Below, one piece after another: positions 17,098 through 26,061 of a DNA stretch of 64,000 bases. Position 1 is the first letter of the stretch. The number at the start of each line of letters is the position of its first letter. A model generated the notes under the pieces. The model was not told the DNA's origin, did no database searches, and saw nothing but the letters and a program-made list of their open reading frames with translations. The stretch comes from Vibrio atypicus (GTDB lineage Bacteria > Pseudomonadota > Gammaproteobacteria > Enterobacterales > Vibrionaceae), in the NCBI RefSeq assembly GCF_009811315.1, contig NZ_BLID01000002.1, forward strand, positions 543,831 to 607,830, read 5' to 3'. The position numbers and the translations under genes were made by a program.

Positions 17098-18093
17098 ATG
17101 TTACGAGCACTTAAGACGATAGCTTGTGGTCTTGGACTACTTGCGGCTACGACAGCGACATCCGTTTCAGCAAAAGAGGAAATGGAATCGCTTAACTTCG
17201 GTATTATTTCAACCGAATCGCAGCAGAATCTAAAAACAGTGTGGGACCCGTTCCTAAAAGACATGAGCGATAAATTGGGCGTGGAAGTAAAGGCTTATTT
17301 TGCACCAGACTACGCGGGTATCATTCAAGGGATGCGCTTCGACAAGGTTGATGTTGCATGGTTTGGAAATAAATCAGCAATGGAAGCGATAGACAGAGCA
17401 GGAGGCGAAATCTTCGCTCAAACGGTCGACGCGCAAGGAAATCCGGGTTACTGGAGCTTGCTGATTACCCATAAAGACAGCCCAATCAACAGCGTTGAAG
17501 ATATGATTGCGCAGCGTTCAAAGCTAGCGTTTGGTAATGGCGATCCTAATTCGACATCGGGCTTTCTTGTGCCTTCGTACTATGTGTTAGCGAAGAACAA
17601 TATTCAACCTTCAGAATTCAAGCGTACGTTGAACTCTAGCCATGAGGTTAACCTTTTTGCTGTTTCAAATCAGCAAGTAGATGTGGCAACCAACAACACT
17701 GAAAGTATGCGCCGCTTTGAACGAACTAACCCAGAGAAATTCGCCAATATTAAAGTGATTTGGCAATCGCCTTTGATTCCTTCTGATCCAATCGTATGGC
17801 GTAAAAATCTACCGGATACAGTGAAAAATGAACTTTACAGTTTCTTCATGGATTACGGTACATCAGGTAATGCGAAAGAGCTCGCGATTCTTAAAGAGCT
17901 CGATTGGGCACCGTTTAAACCCTCAAGTGATTTACAGTTATTGCCAATTCGTCAGTTAGCGCTTTACAAGCAATTGAATAGCTTGAGCATACAAACAAGC
18001 TTAACGGATGAGCAAGTTTCAAAGCTGGAATCGACCAAGAGCAAACTTGCCGCTCTGAATCGTCAAATGAGCGCGCTTGAAGCGATGGAATAA
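17098..18093 (+). CDS. phnD: Phosphonate ABC transporter, periplasmic binding protein
   Basis: The 331-residue binding protein has a signal peptide (cleaved near SVSAKE) and the PhnD motifs LNFGIISTE, FAPDYAGIIQGMRF, VDVAWFGN and GDPNSTSGFLVP, which form the phosphonate pocket. The ATG at 17098 has AAAGGA eight bases before it and is preferred over an in-frame TTG at 17092. It lies 19 bp after phnC and 68 bp before phnE. Confidence 0.95.
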   Translation: MLRALKTIACGLGLLAATTATSVSAKEEMESLNFGIISTESQQNLKTVWDPFLKDMSDKLGVEVKAYFAPDYAGIIQGMRFDKVDVAWFGNKSAMEAIDRAGGEIFAQTVDAQGNPGYWSLLITHKDSPINSVEDMIAQRSKLAFGNGDPNSTSGFLVPSYYVLAKNNIQPSEFKRTLNSSHEVNLFAVSNQQVDVATNNTESMRRFERTNPEKFANIKVIWQSPLIPSDPIVWRKNLPDTVKNELYSFFMDYGTSGNAKELAILKELDWAPFKPSSDLQLLPIRQLALYKQLNSLSIQTSLTDEQVSKLESTKSKLAALNRQMSALEAME

Positions 18094-18161
18094 CATCCTA
18101 GTGAGCTGGAGGCGCTTGCTTCCAGCTTTTGATTCCTCGAAGTTTTTAATGGATAGATACA

Positions 18162-18950
18162 ATGAGTAGTACAACTCAAAATTTGCCAATGGAACCCACT
18201 TCTCTGTGGAAACGTTTTGCAATCATGTTGGTCGTAGCGTTTGTTCTTGCTTGGTCATGGCAAGGTGCGGAAATGAATCCGGGGCAATTAATAAAAGACT
18301 CTGGAAACATGGTTGAGCTAGGCGCGGATTTTTTCCCACCTGATTTTACGCACTGGAAACTCTACGTTGAAGAGACCCTAATTACGATTCAAATTGCATT
18401 ATGGGGAACGATATTGGCGGTCGCTTTGTCCATTCCTTTTGGTTTGATGTGTTCCGAAAATATTGCGCCTTGGTGGATTTATCAGCCGATGCGCCGATTA
18501 ATGGATTCGGCTCGTGCAATCAATGAAATGGTCTTTGCGATGTTGTTTGTCGTCGCTGTAGGGCTAGGGCCTTTTGCCGGAGTCCTTGCTTTATTCGTTC
18601 ATACCACTGGCGTACTCGCAAAGCTATTTTCTGAAGCGGTAGAGGCGATAGATATTGGCCCTGTTGAAGGCGTTCGGGCGACTGGCGCCAATAAGGTTGA
18701 AGAAATTTTATACGGTGTTTTACCTCAGGTTTTACCCCTTTGGATTTCGTTTACCTTGTACAGGCTTGAGTCTAACGTTCGTTCAGCCACAGTCGTCGGC
18801 ATGGTGGGTGCGGGTGGTATTGGGGTTTTGTTATGGGAAGCGATTCGAGGATTTCAGTTCCAACAGACGGCTTGCATTATGTTGATTGTCATAGTCACCG
18901 TCAGTTTGATTGATTTTGCCTCCCAGCATATTCGAAAAATGTTCATTTAA
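18162..18950 (+). CDS. phnE: Phosphonate ABC transporter, permease
   Basis: The 262-residue inner-membrane permease has about six membrane segments and the PhnE loop [28 protein letters not shown] that contacts the ATPase (EAA-type motif), followed by [15 protein letters not shown]. It is a single intact permease; some operons have two. It completes the PhnCDE importer for phosphonates. The gap to phnF holds an operator candidate. Confidence 0.95.
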   Translation: MSSTTQNLPMEPTSLWKRFAIMLVVAFVLAWSWQGAEMNPGQLIKDSGNMVELGADFFPPDFTHWKLYVEETLITIQIALWGTILAVALSIPFGLMCSENIAPWWIYQPMRRLMDSARAINEMVFAMLFVVAVGLGPFAGVLALFVHTTGVLAKLFSEAVEAIDIGPVEGVRATGANKVEEILYGVLPQVLPLWISFTLYRLESNVRSATVVGMVGAGGIGVLLWEAIRGFQFQQTACIMLIVIVTVSLIDFASQHIRKMFI

Positions 18951-18962
18951 ACATTTATCACC

Positions 18963-18978
18963 ACTTGTCTAGATAAGT
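18963..18978. promoter_or_regulatory. PhnF operator candidate upstream of phnF
   Basis: ACTTGTCTAGATAAGT is a near-perfect 16-bp palindrome containing the same TTGTCTAGATAA core as the sites before phnC. It ends 25 bp before the phnF start, a position suited to autoregulation and to an internal promoter serving phnF and the lyase genes. Confidence 0.65.
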
Positions 18979-19003
18979 CATCAGAGATGTAGAGAGATTG
19001 AAG

Positions 19004-19699
19004 ATGCGAGTGTATTTAGATATTGCGAAGCACCTAGAACAAGATGTTCGTCGTTACTTTCAAGCGGGTGATTATTTGCCAGCGGAGTCGGCGCTCGCGA
19101 AGCGCTTTGATGTCAATCGTCACACCGTACGCCGAGCAATTGATGAGTTGGTATTCAATGGGTTGATAGAGCGTCAGCAAGGTCGGGGCAACATGGTGGT
19201 GAGTCAACCCTTTGACTACCCACTCCATTGTGGTGCCCATTTCACTGACAATTTGTTGGAGCAGGGAAGTTCTCCAACCAGCAAGGTGATAGAACGAGGA
19301 CTGATCGCGGCAAACGATAAGGTGGCTTCGTTGTTTGAGGTGCTGCCTGAGTCGCCGATCATCAAACTGACCACATTACGAAAAATTGATGGCGTGCCAG
19401 CAAGTGTGATTGACCATTACTTGTCAGATGTTCGCTGGTGGCCTGTGGTTAAGCACTTTGAAGTCGGGTCATTGCATCGGTATTTAAGAGATAAGTTAGA
19501 CCTTCAACTCACGCGAAGAACCACTCGATTGAGAGCAATTATGCCGACGAAAACGGATTGCCGTTTACTTCAATTGCCGGGAAAAACGCCAATCATGGCA
19601 TTTAAAACGACCAATGTTTTAAAGGGAACAGACCAGGTCGTGGAGTTTTCATCTTCACACACGCGTTCTGATCTGGTTGAGATTGTTTTGGAGCACTAA
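19004..19699 (+). CDS. phnF: GntR/HutC-family regulator of phosphonate genes
   Basis: The 231-residue protein has an N-terminal GntR winged helix (LPAESALAKRFDVNRHTVRRAIDELV) and a C-terminal UTRA effector domain. The ATG at 19004 is preferred to an in-frame TTG at 18998. It overlaps the junction with phnG (TAAATG). PhnF in mycobacteria is a repressor of phosphate/phosphonate uptake genes; here it sits inside the phn operon and probably binds the CTAG palindromes at 16063-16096 and 18963-18978. Confidence 0.92.
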   Translation: MRVYLDIAKHLEQDVRRYFQAGDYLPAESALAKRFDVNRHTVRRAIDELVFNGLIERQQGRGNMVVSQPFDYPLHCGAHFTDNLLEQGSSPTSKVIERGLIAANDKVASLFEVLPESPIIKLTTLRKIDGVPASVIDHYLSDVRWWPVVKHFEVGSLHRYLRDKLDLQLTRRTTRLRAIMPTKTDCRLLQLPGKTPIMAFKTTNVLKGTDQVVEFSSSHTRSDLVEIVLEH

Positions 19700-20152
19700 A
19701 TGAAAACAGAACACATGAACCAACGTCGTCAGTGGATGGCGGCGTTAGCAAGGTGTGAGCACCATGCCTTATCTAAGTATTGGCAACAGTTTGGCTTAAA
19801 CCCGAAATACCACTTCGTACGTGAACCGGAGGTTGGCCTTGCCCAAGTCCGTGCGCGAATGGGTTCGACAGGCAACCCGTTCAACATGGGTGACGTTACC
19901 ATTACTCGCACCGTGATACAGCTTGATAGTGGAGAGCTGGGCTACAGCTACATTACAGGAAGAAATAAAGCGCATTCAGAGGTAGCGGCTGTGATCGATG
20001 CTTTAATGCAAACCTCACTGCAAATGGACTTACAAGAACGGCTTATTAATCCATTAAAGGCCGAGCTTGTCGAGAAAGAGCAGTCTAGGGCTAAGCAAGT
20101 CTCAGCCAGTAAGGTGGATTTCTTCACCATGGTTAGAGGAGAAGATGAATGA
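19700..20152 (+). CDS. phnG: C-P lyase core complex subunit PhnG
   Basis: The 150-residue subunit belongs to the PhnGHIJ core complex, which with PhnI makes the ribose-1-phosphonate intermediate from ATP and phosphonate. The family motifs RQWMAALARC and the segment RARMGSTGNPFNMGDVTITR are present. The start immediately follows the phnF stop, with GGAG seven bases before it, and the stop overlaps phnH by ATGA, showing translational coupling. Confidence 0.95.
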   Translation: MKTEHMNQRRQWMAALARCEHHALSKYWQQFGLNPKYHFVREPEVGLAQVRARMGSTGNPFNMGDVTITRTVIQLDSGELGYSYITGRNKAHSEVAAVIDALMQTSLQMDLQERLINPLKAELVEKEQSRAKQVSASKVDFFTMVRGEDE

Positions 20153-20763
20153 GCCAAATAGTAAAAGGATTGGACTCTGCAGTACATGAAGCGCAGCAAA
20201 TCTTTCGTTTGCTAATGGATGCGATGGCAAAGCCTGGTCTGGTGGTAGAGGTACCAAGTGACGTTCAATTTGGCGAGGTTAGTGCGGCTGCGACTCAGCT
20301 ACTTCTTACCTTGTCAGATAACTCGACGCCCTGTTTTTTGTCTCAGCGTTACTTAAATGACGCCCATTTTGTTGAGAACTTTCGCTTTCATTGCGCAGCG
20401 CCAATAACACAAACCAGAGAGCTTGCAGATTTTGCTCTTATCTCTGGTGAAGAGGCCACGACATTTTGTGGCTTTGCAATGGGCGAGGGGAGTTATCCGG
20501 ACAAAAGCGCGTCCATCATTATTGAGGTGGACTCTTTGGAGTCAGGGATCGAGTGCTTGCTTACTGGGCCCGGCATTCAAACAAGTTCGAGCGCAAACAT
20601 AAAAGGACTTTCAGACGAATTACTTATGGCATTAATAAGTGGGCGAGGAACATTTCCTCAGGGCGTTGATCTCTATTTATCAAGTGGTCATCAAATCATG
20701 GCAATACCCAGAACTACTCGAATCCAATTAAGTACAGAGGAAGCATTATGTACGTTGCAGTAA
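20149..20763 (+). CDS. phnH: C-P lyase core complex subunit PhnH
   Basis: The 204-residue core subunit carries the family segments HEAQQIFRLLMDAMAKPG at the N-terminus and the glycine-rich GRGTFPQGVDLYL near the C-terminus. It overlaps phnG by 4 bp and phnI by 16 bp; a GAGGAG ribosome site lies inside phnG. PhnH is needed for phosphonate activation together with PhnG and PhnI. Confidence 0.95.
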   Translation: MSQIVKGLDSAVHEAQQIFRLLMDAMAKPGLVVEVPSDVQFGEVSAAATQLLLTLSDNSTPCFLSQRYLNDAHFVENFRFHCAAPITQTRELADFALISGEEATTFCGFAMGEGSYPDKSASIIIEVDSLESGIECLLTGPGIQTSSSANIKGLSDELLMALISGRGTFPQGVDLYLSSGHQIMAIPRTTRIQLSTEEALCTLQ

Positions 20764-21878
20764 AAGGTGGAGAAAAAGCCATTGCCGCGGCACACCGGCT
20801 TCAAGATCAAAAACGCCGAGGCCCAGAATCTCAGCAGCCACTGAGTGTCGATCAAATCTCTAATCAGCTAGCAGGCGCGACGGATAGAGTGATGACTGAG
20901 GGTAGCGTCTATGACAAGGAGTTGGCAGCTTTGGCAATCAAACAAGCAGGGGGAGACCTCATTGAAGCGATTTTTTTGCTCCGAGCCTACCGAACCACCT
21001 TGCCAAGGTTTGTTGTAACCGAGCCAATAAACACAGAAAACATGCGAATTGAACGAAGAATTTCCGCAAGTTACAAAGATCTCCCTGGCGGACAGTTGCT
21101 GGGGCCTACTTACGATTACACGCATCGCTTATTGGATTTTTCGCTTTTGGCCGAAGGGCGTGAAAGCAATGAGGTGAGCAAAGAGAGAGCTGAGCCTGAA
21201 GTGAACTCTCACCAGGAAGAAAAATCAGAGTTTTGCCCGCAAGTGTTAAAGATTCTGGAAAAGCTTGGATTGGCAGTGGAGGAGTTGGATCAAGGAAATG
21301 AACCTGATGATATAACGGTCACTCCCCCCATTTTTCCTGCGAATCGCAGCGCTAGGCTACAGCAGTTGGCGCGCAGTGATGAAGGCTTCTTACTTGCGCT
21401 AGGATACTCGACTCAACGCGGCTATGGACGCAATCACCCATTCGCCGGTGAAATTCGCTCTGGTCAAGTTACATTGGAAATAGTGCCTGAAGAACTCGGC
21501 TTTGCTATTGAAGTTGGCGATATTGAATTGACCGAATGCCAGATGATCAACGGCTTTACAGGCAGCAAGACAGAGAAAGCTAAATTTACTCGTGGTTACG
21601 GCGTCACCTTTGGTTTTTCAGAACGCAAAGCAATGTCGATGGCATTGGTCGATAGATCGTTGCAACACAAAGAATACGATGAAGTACCCCAAGGCCCAGC
21701 TCAGGATGAAGAGTTCGTCTTGTCTCATGGCGATAACGTCGAAGCTTCGGGCTTTGTTAGTCATTTGAAGCTCCCTCACTACGTCGATTTTCAATCCGAG
21801 CTTGAGTTGATTCGTAAGTTACAAAAAGAGTACGACCAACGCAGTCAAGCCGATAAGGAGAGCCACCATGATGTATGA
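20748..21878 (+). CDS. phnI: C-P lyase core complex subunit PhnI
   Basis: The 376-residue protein is the nucleosidase-like subunit: with PhnG and PhnH it displaces adenine from ATP by phosphonate. It begins MYVAVKGGEKAIAAAHRL and contains RRISASYKDLPGGQLLGPTYDYTHRL and LALGYSTQRGYGRNHPFAGEIR, all typical. It overlaps phnJ by 11 bp, and AGAGGA precedes the ATG. The length matches the family, and no damage is seen. Confidence 0.95.
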   Translation: MYVAVKGGEKAIAAAHRLQDQKRRGPESQQPLSVDQISNQLAGATDRVMTEGSVYDKELAALAIKQAGGDLIEAIFLLRAYRTTLPRFVVTEPINTENMRIERRISASYKDLPGGQLLGPTYDYTHRLLDFSLLAEGRESNEVSKERAEPEVNSHQEEKSEFCPQVLKILEKLGLAVEELDQGNEPDDITVTPPIFPANRSARLQQLARSDEGFLLALGYSTQRGYGRNHPFAGEIRSGQVTLEIVPEELGFAIEVGDIELTECQMINGFTGSKTEKAKFTRGYGVTFGFSERKAMSMALVDRSLQHKEYDEVPQGPAQDEEFVLSHGDNVEASGFVSHLKLPHYVDFQSELELIRKLQKEYDQRSQADKESHHDV

Positions 21879-22746
21879 ATCAGGCCAAGCCAGTGGCTAC
21901 AATTATGGATACCTAGATGAGCAAACTAAGCGGATGATTCGCCGTTCACTCCTTAAAGCTATAGCGATACCTGGCTATCAAGTGCCATTTGGTGGGCGTG
22001 AAATGCCTATGCCTTACGGGTGGGGAACTGGCGGCATTCAAATTACGGCAGCAATTATCGGGCAGCCAGATGTACTAAAAGTGATAGATCAGGGTGCAGA
22101 TGACACGACAAATGCGGTATCTATTCGCCAGTTCTTTGAAAAAGTCGCGGCAGTCACAACGACAGAAAAGACCAGTGATGCAAGCTTGATTCAGACTCGG
22201 CATCGAATTCCTGAAAAGCCGCTGAAAGAAGGGCAGATATTGATCTATCAAGTCCCTATTCCTGAGCCACTGCGCTTTATCGAGCCTCGCGAAACGGAAA
22301 CCCGAAAAATGCATGAACTGGAAGAGTATGGCGTGATGCACGTGAAGCTGTATGAAGACATTGCTCGATATGGCCATATCTCTACTTCTTATGCTTATCC
22401 CGTAGAGGTGAACGGACGACACATCATGGACCCTTCGCCAATTCCAAAATTTGATAACCCAAAGATGAATCAAATGCCTGCTTTACAACTGTTTGGTGCT
22501 GGGCGTGAAAAGCGTATATATGCTATTCCGCCTTATACCGATGTGAAAAGCCTCGATTTTGATGATCATCCTTTTGAGGTTCAAAGGTGGGGCGAGCCAT
22601 GTGCCATTTGCGGATCCACAGAGAGTTTCTTAGATGAAGTGGTAACCGATGATCAAGGCGGCCGAATGTTCGTCTGTTCGGACACGGATTATTGTCGCGA
22701 ACAACAAGCGCTACCAAAGAATGAGGAGTCAATGTCGTGTCTGTAA
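21868..22746 (+). CDS. phnJ: C-P lyase catalytic subunit, radical SAM PhnJ
   Basis: The 292-residue radical SAM enzyme cleaves the carbon-phosphorus bond of ribose-1-phosphonate-5-phosphate, releasing an alkane and a cyclic phosphate. The diagnostic CX2CX21CX5C set is exact: Cys245, Cys248 and Cys270 should hold the 4Fe-4S cluster, and Cys276 should be the thiyl residue. N-terminal SGYNYGYLDEQTKRMIRR is also typical. AAGGAG precedes the ATG. All active-site residues that can be checked by eye are present. Confidence 0.96.
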   Translation: MMYESGQASGYNYGYLDEQTKRMIRRSLLKAIAIPGYQVPFGGREMPMPYGWGTGGIQITAAIIGQPDVLKVIDQGADDTTNAVSIRQFFEKVAAVTTTEKTSDASLIQTRHRIPEKPLKEGQILIYQVPIPEPLRFIEPRETETRKMHELEEYGVMHVKLYEDIARYGHISTSYAYPVEVNGRHIMDPSPIPKFDNPKMNQMPALQLFGAGREKRIYAIPPYTDVKSLDFDDHPFEVQRWGEPCAICGSTESFLDEVVTDDQGGRMFVCSDTDYCREQQALPKNEESMSCL

Positions 22747-23570
22747 TGGAAGTTGAAAATAGCAGCGGTTTGGCTGAAATAAATCGAGCTCATCGCGAAC
22801 CTCAGCCACTGCTTAAGGTCTCTCAGTTGACCAAATTGTATCAACCGGGTAAAGGGTGTCAGGCTATCAATTTTGAGCTTTGGCCGGGAGAAGTGCTGGG
22901 CATTGTTGGGGAATCAGGGTCTGGTAAAAGTACCTTGCTGCGAGTGCTATCAGGTCGTGAAGATCCGGATAGCGGTGATGTTCAGTATCAAATCTCATCT
23001 AATAATAGTGTTAGTTTGTACGGTTTGTCAGAGAGTGAGCGTCGTCGTCTATTGCGAACCGAGTGGGGCGTTGTGCATCAACATCCTATGGATGGATTGC
23101 GCCCTAGAGTGTCGGCAGGAGGAAATATCGGGGAGCGCTTGATGGCGGTCGGCTCAAGGCACTACGGAGAGATTCGAGAGCAAGCCACCGACTGGTTAAG
23201 CCAAGTTGAAATCCCCGTCGATCGTATTGACGACATGCCAATCACCTTTTCGGGAGGCATGCAGCAAAGGTTGCAAATTGCACGTAATTTAGTCACCCAT
23301 CCGAAGTTGGTGTTTATGGATGAACCAACGGGGGGATTAGATGTATCGGTGCAAGCTCGCTTGCTTGATTTGATTCGAAATTTAGTAACAGAACTCGGTT
23401 TGTCTGTGGTCATTGTCACGCACGATTTGGCGGTCGCTCGTTTGCTAGCCCATCGCTTAGTTGTGATGAAGGAGAGCCGAATTGTCGAGACTGGCTTAAC
23501 GGATCAAGTTTTAGATGATCCGCAGCATCCATATACGCAATTGCTCGTCTCATCAGTATTACAAGGGTAA
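22737..23570 (+). CDS. phnK: C-P lyase complex ATPase PhnK
   Basis: The 277-residue ABC-type ATPase docks on the PhnGHIJ core. Walker A GESGSGKST, signature FSGGMQQR, Walker B LVFMDEP and the switch VIVTHD are present. The GTG at 22737 has AGGAG eight bases before it; an ATG at 22746 overlapping the phnJ stop is an alternative start. It overlaps phnJ by 10 bp. Confidence 0.93.
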   Translation: MSVMEVENSSGLAEINRAHREPQPLLKVSQLTKLYQPGKGCQAINFELWPGEVLGIVGESGSGKSTLLRVLSGREDPDSGDVQYQISSNNSVSLYGLSESERRRLLRTEWGVVHQHPMDGLRPRVSAGGNIGERLMAVGSRHYGEIREQATDWLSQVEIPVDRIDDMPITFSGGMQQRLQIARNLVTHPKLVFMDEPTGGLDVSVQARLLDLIRNLVTELGLSVVIVTHDLAVARLLAHRLVVMKESRIVETGLTDQVLDDPQHPYTQLLVSSVLQG

Positions 23571-23579
23571 GAAAGTACG

Positions 23580-24311
23580 ATGAATACCATGAAGAACAAG
23601 GTGATGCTCCGTGTCGAGAACATCAGTAAAACCTTTGTGTTGCACAATCAAGGTGGCGCGAGTTTGTCGGTACTCGATGACAGCAGCTTTCAAGTAGAAA
23701 GTGGTGAATGCGTGGTTTTACTTGGACAGTCTGGCTCAGGGAAAAGTACGCTGCTCAAAGCGCTCTATGCCAATTACTTGGTCGATGGTGGGCAAATTCT
23801 AGTTCGTCAAAATCTCGATAGTCGTCATTGGATAGATCTCGTTACTGCGACGCCTAAATCCATTTTAGAAGTAAGAAAACACACGATCGGTTGGGTGAGC
23901 CAATTTCTACGTGTTATTCCAAGAATTAGCGCATTGGATGTGGTTAGCCAACCTTTGGTTGAGTTAGGGGAAAACAAAACCATAGCGCGTGAAAAAGCGA
24001 AAATATTGCTTCGTCGTCTTAATGTGCCAGAGGCGCTTTGGCATCTAGCACCTGCGACTTTTTCTGGTGGTGAACAACAAAGAGTCAACATCGCTCGGGG
24101 CTTCATTGTTGAGTCACCAATACTGTTACTTGATGAACCCACCGCTTCATTGGATGAGAAAAATTGCCAGGTGGTGATTGAACTGATTTCTGAAGCCAAG
24201 CAACGAGGGGCCGCTATCGTCGGCATTTTTCATGATGAGTCTGTTCGTCAACGGGTAGCGGATAAGATTTATGACATGTCCAAATCAACGTTATTCGTTG
24301 TTGAACATTAG
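23580..24311 (+). CDS. phnL: C-P lyase complex ATPase PhnL
   Basis: The 243-residue ABC-type ATPase has Walker [10 protein letters not shown], signature FSGGEQQR, Walker B ILLLDEP and PhnL-typical [20 protein letters not shown]. PhnL forms a second ATPase layer on the PhnK-bound core. It starts 9 bp after phnK; an internal in-frame ATG lies four codons in. Confidence 0.93.
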   Translation: MNTMKNKVMLRVENISKTFVLHNQGGASLSVLDDSSFQVESGECVVLLGQSGSGKSTLLKALYANYLVDGGQILVRQNLDSRHWIDLVTATPKSILEVRKHTIGWVSQFLRVIPRISALDVVSQPLVELGENKTIAREKAKILLRRLNVPEALWHLAPATFSGGEQQRVNIARGFIVESPILLLDEPTASLDEKNCQVVIELISEAKQRGAAIVGIFHDESVRQRVADKIYDMSKSTLFVVEH

Positions 24312-24323
24312 AAAGGGATTGAG

Positions 24324-25460
24324 ATGATTATTACTAACGTACAACTGGTATTGGAAAATGAAGTCATCAATGGCTCGATTGAAATCGAAAACGGTGTGAT
24401 TCGAGCTATGTCTGATTCGGGTAGTCAACAACCAGGTGCCATCGATGGGAATCAAGGTTACTTGATGCCAGGGCTCATAGAGCTTCATACGGATAATTTA
24501 GAGAAGTATTTTACGCCAAGGCCTAAAGTGAGTTGGCCTGAGTTGTCTGCAATGGCCGCGCATGACGCTCAGTTGATAGGGGCGGGTATCACGACTGTGT
24601 TGGATGCCATTGCGGTTGGGGATGTTCGTGATGGCGGACACCGTCAGGAAAATCTCGATAAAATGATTGATACGATAGTGAAAAGTGGGGACTTGGGCTT
24701 AAATCGTGCCGAGCACTTTGTGCATATACGCTGTGAATTGCCGCACGCCGCTACATTGGAATTGGCCGAGAAGTATTTAGATCTCGAACAGACTCATATG
24801 GTATCACTGATGGATCACTCTCCCGGTCAGCGTCAATTTGTCAATCTGGATAAATATTATGAGTACTACCAAGGGAAGTACAATTTGAATGATCAACAAA
24901 TGGCTGAGTTTGAGAAAGATCAGCGCGCCCAATCGGAACAATGGTCAGATGCTAATCGCTACGCAATAGCCAAATTGTGTCGCGAGAAACGAATCCCTCT
25001 TGCAAGCCATGACGATGCGACTCGAATGCACGTTGAAGAATCACACTCATTGGGTTTAGTGTTAGCAGAGTTTCCGACCACGATTGAAGCGGCTCAGCGT
25101 TCTCATGAGCTTGGCTTAAAAGTGATGATGGGCGCGCCGAATGTCGTACGTGGAGGTTCTCATTCAGGTAACGTCGCCGCACATGAATTGGCCACTTTGG
25201 GTGTGCTTGATGCTTTGTCTTCTGACTATTTCCCGGGAAGCTTAATCGACGCCGTATTTAAGCTAGCGGATGATGAACGTAACGATCTTGACCTTGCGGC
25301 GGCAACGCGACTGGCAACAGCGAATCCAGCTTCTGCGCTAAACTTATCGGATAGAGGTGTAGTTAATGAAGGTTTGAGAGCCGATTTACTTTTGGTAGAG
25401 CGTAAAGCGGGCCAAGCGAAGATTCAGCAAGTGTTGCGACAAGGTAGTCGAGTTTTTTAA
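24324..25460 (+). CDS. phnM: RPnTP hydrolase PhnM
   Basis: The 378-residue amidohydrolase-fold enzyme removes pyrophosphate from alpha-D-ribose-1-phosphonate-5-triphosphate. Metal-binding and family motifs visible are MPGLIELHTDNLEK, the long GITTVLDAIAVGDVR segment, SLMDHSPGQRQF, ASHDDAT and LSSDYFPGSL. AAAGGGA precedes the ATG, 12 bp after phnL. The length is normal. Confidence 0.95.
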   Translation: MIITNVQLVLENEVINGSIEIENGVIRAMSDSGSQQPGAIDGNQGYLMPGLIELHTDNLEKYFTPRPKVSWPELSAMAAHDAQLIGAGITTVLDAIAVGDVRDGGHRQENLDKMIDTIVKSGDLGLNRAEHFVHIRCELPHAATLELAEKYLDLEQTHMVSLMDHSPGQRQFVNLDKYYEYYQGKYNLNDQQMAEFEKDQRAQSEQWSDANRYAIAKLCREKRIPLASHDDATRMHVEESHSLGLVLAEFPTTIEAAQRSHELGLKVMMGAPNVVRGGSHSGNVAAHELATLGVLDALSSDYFPGSLIDAVFKLADDERNDLDLAAATRLATANPASALNLSDRGVVNEGLRADLLLVERKAGQAKIQQVLRQGSRVF

Positions 25461-25476
25461 CGAGAGGGAAATAGCG

Positions 25477-26061
25477 GTGGCGAAATTGTTTTATGTGTTG
25501 GGTGCGTCGGGTGCTGGTAAGGACTCAATAATGAATATGGTTCGGGAACAGTTAAGAGATCCGCTTATGGTGGCCCACCGCTATATAACTCGACCAGTTT
25601 CTTCAGGTAACGAAAATCATATTGAGCTATCAGAGCAAGAGTTTGATTTTCGTATCAATCGAGGTTTATTTGCCATGCATTGGCAGGCGAATGGTTATCG
25701 TTATGGGATTAGCAATGAAGTGTGCGATTGGCTTGCACAAGGGTTAGATGTGATGGTTAATGGTTCCAGAGCGTATCTACCGACAGCAAAAGCGCGCTTT
25801 GGTGACCAGCTGCAAGTGGTTTGGATTTTCGTCACTCCGGAGATTTTACAACAACGGTTGCAATGTCGAGGGCGAGAAAGTGCCCAAGAGATCGCACAAC
25901 GTTTAGAGCGCGCAATTGCATACGATTCTGTTCGACCTGCAGATGCGATAGTGATCGACAATAGCGGCTCATTGCAAAGTAGTACCGAGCAATTTCTCAC
26001 TCAAATGGAGAATACGGTACAAGGCCAAAAAATAAAGGTAGCGATGGATTCACCATGTTAA
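25477..26061 (+). CDS. phnN: Ribose 1,5-bisphosphate phosphokinase PhnN
   Basis: The 194-residue guanylate-kinase-like enzyme turns ribose 1,5-bisphosphate into PRPP, returning the ribose carrier to metabolism. It has P-loop GASGAGKDS and the RYITRPVSSGNENH segment. It begins with GTG, with AGAGGGA eight bases before it. The stop overlaps phnP by 7 bp. Confidence 0.94.
   Translation: MAKLFYVLGASGAGKDSIMNMVREQLRDPLMVAHRYITRPVSSGNENHIELSEQEFDFRINRGLFAMHWQANGYRYGISNEVCDWLAQGLDVMVNGSRAYLPTAKARFGDQLQVVWIFVTPEILQQRLQCRGRESAQEIAQRLERAIAYDSVRPADAIVIDNSGSLQSSTEQFLTQMENTVQGQKIKVAMDSPC

Noticed and set aside
22075-22473. Minus-strand open frame of 132 codons
   Set aside because: It is entirely opposite phnJ, whose motifs and operon overlaps are secure.
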